64,000 nt of DNA from contig OY759717.1 of NCBI GenBank assembly GCA_963662525.1, forward strand, positions 1,798,001 to 1,862,000, read 5' to 3'. Below are positions 17,534 to 26,200 of this stretch, piece after piece. Both the position numbers and the translations under genes were made by a program. The stretch is from CAZSDU01 sp963662525 (GTDB lineage: Bacteria; Bacteroidota; Bacteroidia; Bacteroidales; FEN-979). The notes under the pieces were generated by a model that saw only the letters and a program-made list of their open reading frames with translations, was not told where the DNA came from and did no database searches. Positions within the stretch are counted from its first letter, which is position 1. Each line of letters opens with the position of its first letter.

Positions 17534-20500
17534 TTACTGCACGAATACTTTACCCGAATAGGCCTTCTGGTTGGTTATGACCTTCACTAGGTAATAGCCG
17601 GTAACAGCATCCAGACTGATTTTTGTTAGCGCTCCCTCGTTTAATTTCTGCTGCATCATCTGCTGTCCCATGAGGTTGTAAACAAAAACATCGCCTTTAA
17701 CAATGGTCCCGGTATTATTTGAAATATAAAGGGTGTTGCCGGCAGAATAGATGGTAACGTCATTATCCTTTTTCGGGTCATTAATCCCCAGTGTTCCGCC
17801 GAAATGAAGGTTAAAACGTCCGGGAGAATCATTTACGGAAGCAGCGAACGAATAGGACGGCTCGTTTTGCAAATTAATTGTTTTTGAAGCCTGGATATCT
17901 TCCAGTAAAATGGTAACCGTGGGGAAGAACGTATTTTCCTTCACGCTGATGGTATAATTTTCATCTTTACCCACTTTTAACTCAAGCGGGACTACCACTT
18001 CGGAGTTGGAATACGGGAGCACATCAATTGAAAGTTCTTCGTCGGAAGCCCGGCAATAAAGCTGGGGCGCAGCGGCATCGCCATACATCTTGCGAACATC
18101 AAAACGACCATCATAAGCGGCTGTTGCTTCATTGTTGAAGTTCACCACGATACCATCCTTATATCCGTTTCCTTCAACATTAAGCAGAAGAACATCCTGA
18201 ACTGATTCTGTGGATTTGTAATAAAATTGGGCGTTGTGAGTCCGGGCCGTATTTGGTATGGTAAGGGAAGCCGCTCCTTCGGCGCTTACCTTGACCCAGA
18301 ATCCCTGCATGGCAGGAATGATTCCACCAGTCAAAGACCCGATGCTCCCATTCCATGTCAGATATTCGCCATTATAATACACCCAGATAGAGTTATCGAC
18401 ATTGGTTTTGGTCCAGGTATCTATGCTCCCGTTCAGGGCCGAGGGATAAGGATTTCCTAAGAGATTATATCCGGAGCCCTTACCGGTTGTGTAGGATAAA
18501 GCAGGAACCGTTCCTGTCCCCGTGGGATAGTCGCCGCTGTTGAGTGTTCCGGCAAAGTCCTTGCTTGCTCCAGCCGCCCAGGATACAAGATAACCTTTTC
18601 CCGGCAGGTAAGAAGCATCGGGGAAGCTTCCACCATTGTCATTCAGCCAGAGGTTGTTTGTTTCATCCCAGGCATACATATCGGTATATCCGGCGAAAAT
18701 ACTTTGTGAAGAAACCGGCGCCGACATCAGATGCCAGGCCGGACCGGATATCATGCGCGTTATCGTAGCGCCTCCGCTAACCGTTCCGTTGGTGATCAGG
18801 GACCCGCCTTCGTTGATAACAAGGGCGGTATTGTCGCCGGAGTTGGTAAGGGTGCCGGTGACGGTAAGGGCTGCATCAGAATTAATTGTCAGGCTTCCTG
18901 TCGCATTGATGTTCACCGTACCGCCACTGATTGTTTTATTGGAAGTTATATTTACGGCGGAACCACTGTTAATAACAAGTCCGTTTACTCCCAATGACAA
19001 AGTTCCGGCACCACCAATTTCTGCAGTTGCCCCGGAAATAATCCATTGCCCATTAGAAGATTGAGACATTGTACCAGTGCCAATAATTCCATTCCGGAAT
19101 GTTTTAGTACCAGTGCCATTCCATGTGAATGATGAATTAGCCTCAATTTTTCCGTTGATGACTGTTGCATTGCTACCTCCCGGTGAGCTAGTCAAAGCTG
19201 TTATTCTAAAGATTGGGATTGTATTTACGTCTACATTAGGAAAATAAGTTACTCCAGAGGAGGAAAATGTCGATGTTGATGTATATTCCAGAATCGAGCC
19301 AGTTCCATAGATAAAATTTGCCAAGTTGACACCTGTTCCGTTTCCTGTCATGCCTGTAGTAGAAACCCTTAAAATTCCATTTGTATTAATAGAACAAGTT
19401 GCACTGGAGCTATAAGATGGTGTTGTTGCTGCCAGATTAAATACTCCACCATCATTTATTATAATGTCATCTCCGGCTCCATTGTTCACAGTCAGGGTCC
19501 CTCCGCTATGTGTTAGCACACCACCTGATTGAATAATAACCTGATCTACTGTAACATTTGCTGTTATACTCACAGTATGATCATTTAGGATTGTAATAGA
19601 GTTCGCATTGTAGTCAGGAGTTAAAGTGGCATTAATCCAAGGATCATTTCCGTCGGGTGATGATTCCCAGGTTCCGGTCGAAGCCCAATTTCCAGTTGCT
19701 TTGCTTCTGAAATAATCTGTAGCTGATGAGCTGGTTGCAGGAGTTGCGTTTGCTGTAACCCCAGTACTCCAATTTGTCCCCTTACGGGTAAAAAACGTGT
19801 AATAATATTCCGTTCCATTTGTGAGACCTGTTACCGTTTGTGGGGATGTTGTTCCTTTGTAAACCACGTATCCACCATCAAAACTAGTGCCCTGAGTGTA
19901 AATCAGATCAGCAGTATAAGCCAAGCCATCTCCACTGGGAGTAGCAGTTACAGCGCTACCAGCTTTTGCAACAATCATGATTTCATCAACGCATCCTGTA
20001 GGATTAGCCCACGAAAGAGAAGAAGATCCAGAGATAATACTAGCAGCCTGGCCAGAAACATTGTTTGCTCCATTAGCAATTTCAAAAACCGAACTGGAAG
20101 ACCCTGTAATCACAGGAGAATCACAATCAATACGTATTTTGTAACCCGTACCAGATGAAGTGCCTGCCGGAATTGTAACATCTATGCTGCCGGACGGGTC
20201 TGTGCCAGAAACAGATGTTGTACCGATATTTGTTGGTGAGGAAAAATCACCGCTGGCATTGGAAAGATATGCCGTAAAAGTTGCCGAAGAATATGTGCCA
20301 GTAGTTGTGTATGCTACTGTTCCTGCCGAAGTATTAGTTAAATCAATACAAAAAGGAGGAGAAGAGACTATCCCTGTTGTTATAGCATTACCACCAGAAG
20401 TAGTTACAGTCCCAGTTAAATTCAGGGTATTATCATTAATTCTCCAAGTGCCGCTTGTGGCCTCAGCCGAATAACCGTACCATCTTATCTTTAAAGTTTG

Positions 20501-20944
20501 TCCTTCCACAACATCAATATCAAGCCCTGTTATATTTCCAGTTCTTTCTTCAGTATTATCAGGGACACTGACAGTTGCTATTGTATTCGAATTAGAAAAA
20601 TTATCAATTGACCACCTTACCTGATAATTCCTGATTCCCGTACTAGATCTTCTTTCTCCAAAATTTACAGCAGAAATTTTAATTATATAACCAGAATTTG
20701 GTGTTACAGAAATTTCAAAATATTTCCCAGTATTAATTGCTCCTGTAGACCAATTATCTGCATATGCTCCGGATGCTCCAAATGTTAGAGTTCCAACCCC
20801 TATTGCTGTGAATGCTGTAGCTGTAATATTTTCATTAACCCCCGAGGGATTACCGTTGCTCGTTAATACCCAATTAGCAATCTGTCCCCACCCCGTGAAA
20901 TTCAATGAAAACAATAAAACCAAAAGTAAAAACCACTTTTTCAT
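17534..20944 (-). CDS. Large T9SS-secreted surface protein, function unknown
   Basis: 1136 residues with a signal peptide (MKKWFLLLVLLFSLNF) and a typical type IX secretion C-terminal domain ending GYYLVKVITNQKAYSGKVFVQ-like; the last beta strand is AYSGKVFVQ. The body is Thr/Ser/Gly/Asn-rich and beta-structured, with a fibronectin-like stretch near residues 330-400 and a parallel-beta repeat region (ITILNDHTVSITANVTVDQV, TLTVNNGAG). A module WHLMSAPVSSQSIFAG precedes the C-terminus and recurs in the endonuclease at 23286. No catalytic motif is seen; an adhesin or surface-layer role is possible. The small PID-CTERM-like gene follows 33 bp downstream. Confidence 0.75.
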   Translation of the reverse strand: MKKWFLLLVLLFSLNFTGWGQIANWVLTSNGNPSGVNENITATAFTAIGVGTLTFGASGAYADNWSTGAINTGKYFEISVTPNSGYIIKISAVNFGERRSSTGIRNYQVRWSIDNFSNSNTIATVSVPDNTEERTGNITGLDIDVVEGQTLKIRWYGYSAEATSGTWRINDNTLNLTGTVTTSGGNAITTGIVSSPPFCIDLTNTSAGTVAYTTTGTYSSATFTAYLSNASGDFSSPTNIGTTSVSGTDPSGSIDVTIPAGTSSGTGYKIRIDCDSPVITGSSSSVFEIANGANNVSGQAASIISGSSSLSWANPTGCVDEIMIVAKAGSAVTATPSGDGLAYTADLIYTQGTSFDGGYVVYKGTTSPQTVTGLTNGTEYYYTFFTRKGTNWSTGVTANATPATSSSATDYFRSKATGNWASTGTWESSPDGNDPWINATLTPDYNANSITILNDHTVSITANVTVDQVIIQSGGVLTHSGGTLTVNNGAGDDIIINDGGVFNLAATTPSYSSSATCSINTNGILRVSTTGMTGNGTGVNLANFIYGTGSILEYTSTSTFSSSGVTYFPNVDVNTIPIFRITALTSSPGGSNATVINGKIEANSSFTWNGTGTKTFRNGIIGTGTMSQSSNGQWIISGATAEIGGAGTLSLGVNGLVINSGSAVNITSNKTISGGTVNINATGSLTINSDAALTVTGTLTNSGDNTALVINEGGSLITNGTVSGGATITRMISGPAWHLMSAPVSSQSIFAGYTDMYAWDETNNLWLNDNGGSFPDASYLPGKGYLVSWAAGASKDFAGTLNSGDYPTGTGTVPALSYTTGKGSGYNLLGNPYPSALNGSIDTWTKTNVDNSIWVYYNGEYLTWNGSIGSLTGGIIPAMQGFWVKVSAEGAASLTIPNTARTHNAQFYYKSTESVQDVLLLNVEGNGYKDGIVVNFNNEATAAYDGRFDVRKMYGDAAAPQLYCRASDEELSIDVLPYSNSEVVVPLELKVGKDENYTISVKENTFFPTVTILLEDIQASKTINLQNEPSYSFAASVNDSPGRFNLHFGGTLGINDPKKDNDVTIYSAGNTLYISNNTGTIVKGDVFVYNLMGQQMMQQKLNEGALTKISLDAVTGYYLVKVITNQKAYSGKVFVQ

Positions 20945-21040
20945 ATATAATATTTTAAAATGTGACGAGATATAATTTCTGGAGCGATAAAAATAGGAAG
21001 ATATTTTGAAATAACGTATTTATTATTTTTGCGTTTGTTA
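20945..21040. other. Intergenic gap upstream of the T9SS gene
   Basis: A/T-rich spacer between the T9SS start codon and the tandem repeat. I see no convincing TAnnTTTG box and no gene. Open frames here merely read through the hairpin repeat. Confidence 0.5.
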
Positions 21041-21444
21041 CCCACCCCCCGACCCTCCCGGGAAACCGGGACAAGCTCTCCCTACGAGTAGGGAGGGGGA
21101 GTGCCAGGTTCATCCTTAAGCTTTTTCCTGTTTTTAGGGAGGTGTTTTTTTCTGTTGCACTGGCTTTTTCCATTGGTATAATGTTGGTAAAAGTATGAGT
21201 AAATATTTTTTGATATGTTAATGGTGAGTTAAGTTTTTGGTACCCACCCCCCGGCCCTCCCGGGAAACCGGGACAAGCTCTCCCTACGAGTAGGGAGGGG
21301 GAGTGCCAGGTTCATCCCTAAGCTTTTTCCTGTTTTTAGGGAGGTGTTTTTTTCTGTTGCACTGGCTTTTTCCATTGGTATAATGTTGGTAAAAGTATGA
21401 GTAAATATTTTTTGATATGTTAATGGTGAGTTAAGTTTTTGGTA
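21041..21444. repeat. 202-bp direct tandem duplication containing a hairpin element
   Basis: Two nearly identical 202-bp units (21041-21242 and 21243-21444) differ by only a couple of bases. Each starts with CCCACCCCCC, contains the hairpin TCCCTAC-GA-GTAGGGA with GC-rich flanks and the smaller stem CCGGGAAACCGG, then A/T-rich sequence ending TTAAGTTTTTGGTA. A third, diverged start of the unit follows at 21445. No reading frame of interest is contained. Confidence 0.95.
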
Positions 21445-21560
21445 CCCACCCCCCGGCCCCCTCCCTACGAGTAGGGAGGGGGAGTGCCAGGTTCATCCCT
21501 AAGCCCCTCCCTATTTATAGGGAGGGGTTTGGGTGGGCACCGAAGGCTTGGGGTGGGTAA
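21443..21560. repeat. Complete hairpin element overlapping the DUF559 gene end
   Basis: Bounded by TACCCACCCC (21443-21452) and its inverse GGGGTGGGTA (21551-21560). Inside are two perfect hairpins: a 12-bp stem CCCCCTCCCTAC (21457-21482, loop GA) and an 11-bp stem CCCCTCCCTAT (21504-21527, loop TT). The TAG stop of the DUF559 gene is in the first stem, and the last 30 or so codons of that gene are element sequence. Confidence 0.85.
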
Positions 21561-21914
21561 CATCCCCCTGATCTTACCCAGCACCTTTTCCATCTCTCCG
21601 ATCTCATCATTTTTAAACCGGATAATTTTTATCCCCAATGCCCTGATGTTTCCCTCCCGCCATTGATCATAAGTTTTGGCATTATCATGATAAGAGCCGT
21701 CGACTTCAACAACAAGTTTTGCTTTCGGGCAATAGAAGTCAGGTACAAAAAAGTTCAGGTCGTTTCCCTGCCTGTCGTATAGCAGCGGATGCTGACGGAG
21801 AAATTTATAACCCTCCAGTTGCCGGTCTTTTAGTTTTGCCCACAATAACTTTTCATACCCGGTTTGCCGCCGCCGGAGTTTCCGGGATAGTCTTTTTATT
21901 TCGACGTATTTCAT
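21465..21914 (-). CDS. DUF559 endonuclease-like protein with a repeat-encoded tail
   Basis: 149 residues. The core matches DUF559, a small PD-(D/E)XK/Vsr-like nuclease family: KLLWAKLKDRQLEGYKFLRQ, then the putative catalytic block FFVPDFYCPKAKLVVEVDGS and YHDN, and the late motif IKIIRFKNDEI. Family members are stand-alone predicted endonucleases of unknown target. From about residue 118 (LPTPSLRCPPKPLPINREG) the sequence is not family-like: it is translation of the hairpin element at 21443-21560, which also supplies the stop. It has a divergent paralogue 100 bp upstream (22022-22426). Confidence 0.82.
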   Translation of the reverse strand: MKYVEIKRLSRKLRRRQTGYEKLLWAKLKDRQLEGYKFLRQHPLLYDRQGNDLNFFVPDFYCPKAKLVVEVDGSYHDNAKTYDQWREGNIRALGIKIIRFKNDEIGEMEKVLGKIRGMLPTPSLRCPPKPLPINREGLRDEPGTPPPYS

Positions 21915-21923
21915 TTTGTCCCA

Positions 21924-21972
21924 TTTTCTGCTTAATCCGGGAAAACGGAAAAGGTAATACGTTTGTTGAAAA
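21924..21972. repeat. 49-bp dispersed repeat, copy 1
   Basis: Starts TTTTCTGCTTAATCCGGG and ends GTTTGTTGAAAA. It lies between the two DUF559 genes. Copies 2 and 3 are at 22518-22566 and 23057-23105 in the same orientation with one or two differences. Confidence 0.92.
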
Positions 21973-22021
21973 GTTTTTACCTCAGGTCTTTGTAGAATGG
22001 TTTTGCCGCGTACTTTGCTTT

Positions 22022-22426
22022 TCAGGCATTTTTCAGGTGGTTTTTGACTGCGTCGCTAATTTTTTTTGATACTTTTCTTTCGTTTTTTAATATTTCTTCA
22101 TTTCTGAAACGGATTACCGTTAATCCGAAATTTTCAAGTTCTGTGGTTCTGTTCAAGTCCTTTTCCTTTTGTTCTTCCGAATCATGAACAGAGCCGTCAA
22201 CCTCGATAACCAGCCTGAGTTCATGACAATAAAAATCAACGATAAATTGACTGATTGGGTGTTGTCTGCGGAAAATAAATCTGTTCAATCTTTTTTTTCT
22301 CAATTCCTGCCATAGAATTTTTTCACATAAAGTTGTTCTGTTGCGCAACTCCCTTGCCCTTGCAATTATTTCGGGGCTTGCTCCGAAAAAAAACGCCTTT
22401 TCAACCGATTTGCCTAAGTATGCCAT
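22022..22426 (-). CDS. DUF559 endonuclease-like protein, second copy
   Basis: 134 residues with the full DUF559 pattern: ARELRNRTTLCEKILWQELR, RRQHPISQFIVDFYCHELRL, VIEVDGSVHDSEEQ, and FGLTVIRFRNEEI near residue 105-117. Unlike its neighbour it ends in a normal-looking basic helix (SKKISDAVKNHLKNA) with no repeat-derived tail. A hairpin element starts about 20 bp upstream of its start and a 49-bp repeat lies downstream, so it too is bracketed by repeats. Sequence identity to the first copy looks moderate, so this is not a recent duplication. Confidence 0.85.
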   Translation of the reverse strand: MAYLGKSVEKAFFFGASPEIIARARELRNRTTLCEKILWQELRKKRLNRFIFRRQHPISQFIVDFYCHELRLVIEVDGSVHDSEEQKEKDLNRTTELENFGLTVIRFRNEEILKNERKVSKKISDAVKNHLKNA

Positions 22427-22445
22427 ATATCCTTTATTAGCACAT

Positions 22446-22507
22446 CAAACCTCCTCCCTCCCCCTTGGGGGAAGCCTGTCCCGGTTTTCCGGGAGGTCGG
22501 GGTGGGG
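22446..22507. repeat. Hairpin element variant (CCCCCTTGGGGG type)
   Basis: Contains the palindrome CCCCCTTGGGGG and the stem TCCCGG-TTTT-CCGGGA, ending GGTCGGGGTGGGG. It resembles the elements at 21041-21560 in composition and ending but has different stems. It sits just upstream of the second DUF559 gene. Confidence 0.85.
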
Positions 22508-22517
22508 TAATCCTCCT

Positions 22518-22566
22518 TTTTCTGCTTAATCCGGGAAAACGGAAAAGGTAATACGGTTGTTGAAAA
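22518..22566. repeat. 49-bp dispersed repeat, copy 2
   Basis: Same sequence as 21924-21972 with GGTTG in place of TTTG near its end. It adjoins the break in the toxin remnant, with a short GCGATCAGCGATAGG heptamer stretch between. Confidence 0.92.
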
Positions 22567-22577
22567 AAAAGTGGCGA

Positions 22578-22721
22578 TCAGCGATAGGTGATAAACGAAA
22601 CTCCTGACGTTTCAGGGAAATTCTCAATTTGAATAATAATTCGTTTTAGGCTCCTCAAGACGGTAGTATCATGGACTTTGTTCAAGGATTTATCAAACGA
22701 TTTATCAAACTCAACAATCAT
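22578..22721 (-). pseudogene. Truncated RelE/ParE-like toxin
   Basis: An ATG overlaps the antitoxin stop (ATGA, 22718-22721) and opens 47 codons starting MIVEFDKSFDKSLNKVHD and continuing LRSLKRIIIQIENFPETSG. This is the N-terminal third to half of a RelE/ParE-type toxin (usually 85-100 residues). After SGVS the reading changes to FITYR and stops within the heptamer repeat TATCGCTGATCGCC. The core beta strands with catalytic or gyrase-binding residues are missing, so no active toxin is expected. The breakpoint coincides with the repeat patch 22571-22596. Confidence 0.75.
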
Positions 22722-22915
22722 TTGCTTTCTAATTTATTCATAATGGACTCACGACTAACACTGTCTCCGGTCTTAACCTTATCCATAATAATCCCCAAGG
22801 CAAGATTCTCGAATTGATCTTCATTAATATTTAAAACATCAGCTCCAAGCTTTTTTGCCAACTCTTTGAGGATTTTTGTATTTTGATTATCAGCTTTAAT
22901 AACGATTGCACTCAT
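22718..22915 (-). CDS. Putative type II antitoxin (orphaned)
   Basis: 65 residues: MSAIVIKADNQNTKILKELAKKLGADVL, then INEDQFENLALGIIMDKV and SVSRESIMNKLESK. The pattern of a short beta strand, helix and C-terminal helix with a final SRESIM-type motif is common in small Bacteroidota antitoxins paired with RelE-like toxins, though I cannot name the family. Its stop overlaps the start of a truncated toxin by 4 bp, the usual operon layout. It has its own TACCTTTG promoter box. With the toxin broken it may be a relic or act against toxins made elsewhere. Confidence 0.65.
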   Translation of the reverse strand: MSAIVIKADNQNTKILKELAKKLGADVLNINEDQFENLALGIIMDKVKTGDSVSRESIMNKLESK

Positions 22916-22930
22916 GATTGTGTTTTTTTA

Positions 22931-22938
22931 CAAAGGTA
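22931..22938 (-). promoter_or_regulatory. Promoter -7 box of the antitoxin-toxin pair
   Basis: TACCTTTG on the minus strand, 15 bp before the antitoxin ATG, exactly fits TAnnTTTG. Confidence 0.55.
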
Positions 22939-23056
22939 CAAATATTCTGAGGGCCATTAATTTTAACTTTCTGAAGCCAGCGGCTGCAGTTTTGGGAAAT
23001 CGACTGATTTCAGCGCAGCATACTGAGCGTCGTGCATCCTCTGCTTTCATCATCCT

Positions 23057-23105
23057 TTTTCTGCTTCATCCGGGAAAACGGAAAAGGTAATACGGTTGTT
23101 GAAAA
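23057..23105. repeat. 49-bp dispersed repeat, copy 3
   Basis: Same as 22518-22566 except TTCATCC for TTAATCC. As at copy 2, it is followed directly by an A-run and GCG sequence. Confidence 0.92.
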
Positions 23106-23143
23106 AAAGCGGGTATCAGCTCCCGGCTTATTTGCCAATTCTT

Positions 23144-23228
23144 GGGAGAAGATGGGAGAACCCAGGGAGAAGATGGGAGAACTCAGGGAGAACCCAGGGA
23201 GAAGATGGGAGCCGGCAGGGAGAATCCA
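23144..23228. repeat. Purine-rich 21/11-bp tandem repeat
   Basis: Units GGGAGAAGATGGGAGAACCC-A (21 bp) at 23144, 23165 and 23197 alternate with half-size units GGGAGAACCCA and GGGAGAATCCA at 23186 and 23218. The basic 10-11-bp unit is GGGAGAANNY. The plus strand is almost entirely purine. Confidence 0.92.
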
Positions 23229-23285
23229 GCGTCACTAATGGGACTTTAATGGGAGGATAATGGGAGGATAATTATTCCCTATCGC

Positions 23286-26200
23286 CTATCTGACCATCAC
23301 CTTCCCCGAATATGTCTTTTCCGGGGTGATCACCTTTACCAGATAGCACCCGGGGCGGGCATTCAGTTCGATCTTTGTCAGCTCACTGCCGCTCAAAGGC
23401 TGATGAAGGATTTGCTGGCCGAGGAGGGAGTATACCGATAGAGAACCGTTTGATAGAGAAACATTATCTGTTTGGATAAAAATCTGTTTCCCATCAGAAT
23501 AGATTACAAGATCGTTCTTATCGGGGGTTTCGGTAATTCCGATAGCACCTCCGAAGTGCAGATAAAACCTATCCGGATCATCGCTAGTATTGGCAGGAAA
23601 TGAATAGGATGATTGAAGCATTAAATCCTGGTTCAGATCGTTTTTTTTATCTTCCAGGATAATACTGGTACCGGAAGGAAAACTGTTCAGAAAATCAGCA
23701 GTCAGGGTATAAGTCGCATCAACACCCGCACTCAGACTAAGAGGAATAGTCTGAGGAGAAGGGATTCCCCGAAAATCAATAGCGTATTTCTGATCAATTT
23801 TTGGCACATACAATCCTGGGGAATAATCATACAGACTGAACCATTTTTCAGCCCCTCCTTGTGAAGTCTCATGTCCGAACTCAATAATCACTTCATCGGA
23901 ATAAGGATTAACAGAATTTGTAACCTTCATTTTCAGGACATTGCTTAGTCCTGTAACAGATTTCAAGTAGGTGGGATTTTGATGTACCCTTACGCTGTTA
24001 GTCATTGAAAGAGAACCTTCAGCAGAAGCCTGAACAAAGAATCCTTGTCCGACAGGAACATATCGTGTAACACTATTGGTTCCACTTGAAGAAGCGCTGT
24101 TAAAGGTACCATAGTTTCCTGCTGCTTCGTTCCAGATCCACATATTGTAACCACCTCCGCTCAAATTCAGACTTGTTCTTGTCCAACCCGAAGCTGCTTT
24201 CCAGTCGATTGCCGAAGGATAAGGATTCCCGATCAGGTTAGAACCTTTATAAGCGTCAGTACCACTGTATGATAAATCAAAATCAATCGGTCCATTATTA
24301 AGAAGTCCAGTGAATGATTTATTCTGGCTTGTTGCTTCATAAGCAACAAGGTAACCGCGACCGGGAATAAACTCACTGCCATTGGCAGTGCTAAAAGTGG
24401 GTTCAATGGTTGTATTTTTAAAATTTACCCATTGTGAAGTTAGTTCATCCCAACAATAAAAATCATAATTGGAACCTCCCGGAACAAACTCAGAACCTGC
24501 AATGGCCATTGATACCGGAGAAGAAATCAGATGCCAGGCATTACTTACCCCAGGGATATATCTGTTCACTGTGGCTGGAACATAGTCGGAATTGTGAATC
24601 AGGGAACCGCTTCCCGTGGCGTCCGAAGCAATGACCAATCCTCCGTTACCAACATTGTTGGTTAAGTTTCCGTTGACGGTCAGCTGTTTGCCTACCGGAA
24701 TGTTTAAAGTCTCTCCGGCACCAATGGTGAGGTTCTGAACGGTGGCGTTCTGGCTAATTGTGGTTGTGTTCGCCAATGAGAAACTCCATGAGGGAGTGGC
24801 CAGAATGCTGCTGCTCGTTGTCCAGTTTACAGGATTTGCAATGAATGAACCAAGGGAGTTTATGGAACCCCCTGAAATTAAATTATAATTACAATTTTGA
24901 CCAGTGATATTAAGTGCATTAACATTGTCCGTGAGAACAGAAGGCAAATATGATGTATTTGAGGTTGCTGCACCCGAAGTCAACCAGGATGCATTCCCAA
25001 AATTGACGCCAAATAGTAATATCTGGTTAGAATTCCAAGTGCCCTGAAAGGCAAAAAGCTGGTCTCCGCTGACAGAAAATTGAAATGATCCGGAAACAGC
25101 AACCCAATCTCCTGATGCAGAACCGCTTATCCAGGAAATGACTGTTCCCGCGGAGATTGTGGTCGGAGCAGTATAGGAAATTACTCCTTCCCCAATCCTG
25201 CAAGTTGTTGCATTTAAAAACCCATTATCCGTAAAATTAATAACAGTATTGGGGCTTAGTTGTTTTAATGTAATAAATGAAAATTTATCAGGATCAGTAG
25301 CTCCAGCCTCGATAATTGCGATATCTCCAGCCTGAAGAGAACTCGTTCCAGCTGTCGTTGCCAGTGAAGTAGTTTGTATGTTGCCATCCGTTTTATAATT
25401 GATAGCAGTTCCAGAGTTGGTGTAGGAGTATATTTTAAAGTAATAGGTGGTACTTGCCGATAAGCCAGTAAAGGTATAGGCTTGTGAACCATAGGGTATG
25501 TTTTTATTTAACCCTCCGTCAGTAACTGCAGTGCCATCTGCCGGATCAGTTATTGCTGCAAAACCGCTGGTACTCCCTTTGATCAGGTAGCCATCCGGGA
25601 GCACAGCCCCGGTTGCATCCGTCCAGGTAAGGGCGATGGCATTGTAAGATGGATTCCCTGCACCGGAGGTATAAGCCGATGGATGGTTGCTGGGTTCTGC
25701 CTTTATTCCGCCGGGAGCCCAAACCTCGGTAACGTATTCCTCGTGGTCAATGTATGGATTGCGGTTGTGTTGTATGGCATACACGGCATTGTTGCGGTCG
25801 ATTTCCTTGGCCGAAACCGGATCGGATGCATTCCATTCAATAAGCATATTTTTGAACCAGGTTTCAAAAGCCGGGTAAGAAGTCCCATTGAGGATGGCAT
25901 CTGCATAAGGATCATTCGCAGGCCAGGAAGCAATCAGGTCCTGGTATCGCGTTGCCATATAAAAGTAAGCCCGTGCAAAATCGCCTTTGTATTCATCGAG
26001 TGGTTCAAATACGGTGCCAGTATAACCAGGATATGAGCAAGTCCCTCGTTTACTGCCATTTTGTGAAGTATAAGCTGGGGCAGATACGGTTCCGTAAGGG
26101 TAATTGTTATGCCCGGTGCCGTTTACGTACTGGTCAACCGGAAAAAGATGGTGAAGGTCGGTGTACATGGGGGGTGCACTGTTGAAGTAGCTTTTCGGAA

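Larger units (their letters stand above)
22939..23285. other. Repeat-filled intergenic region
   Basis: No gene is supported here. It holds the third 49-bp repeat, purine-rich 21/11-bp tandem repeats, two copies of GGGAGGATAAT (23251-23272) and a CCTATCGCCTATC heptamer pair at the end. Open frames through it are low-complexity translations of these repeats. Confidence 0.8.

Noticed and set aside
20955..21173. 72-codon minus-strand frame in the tandem repeat
   Set aside because: It is translation of the hairpin repeat (LPLPTRRESLSRFPGR-type peptide) and has no protein-like core.
23032..23238. 68-codon plus-strand frame
   Set aside because: It translates the 49-bp repeat and the purine-rich tandem repeat; low complexity only.
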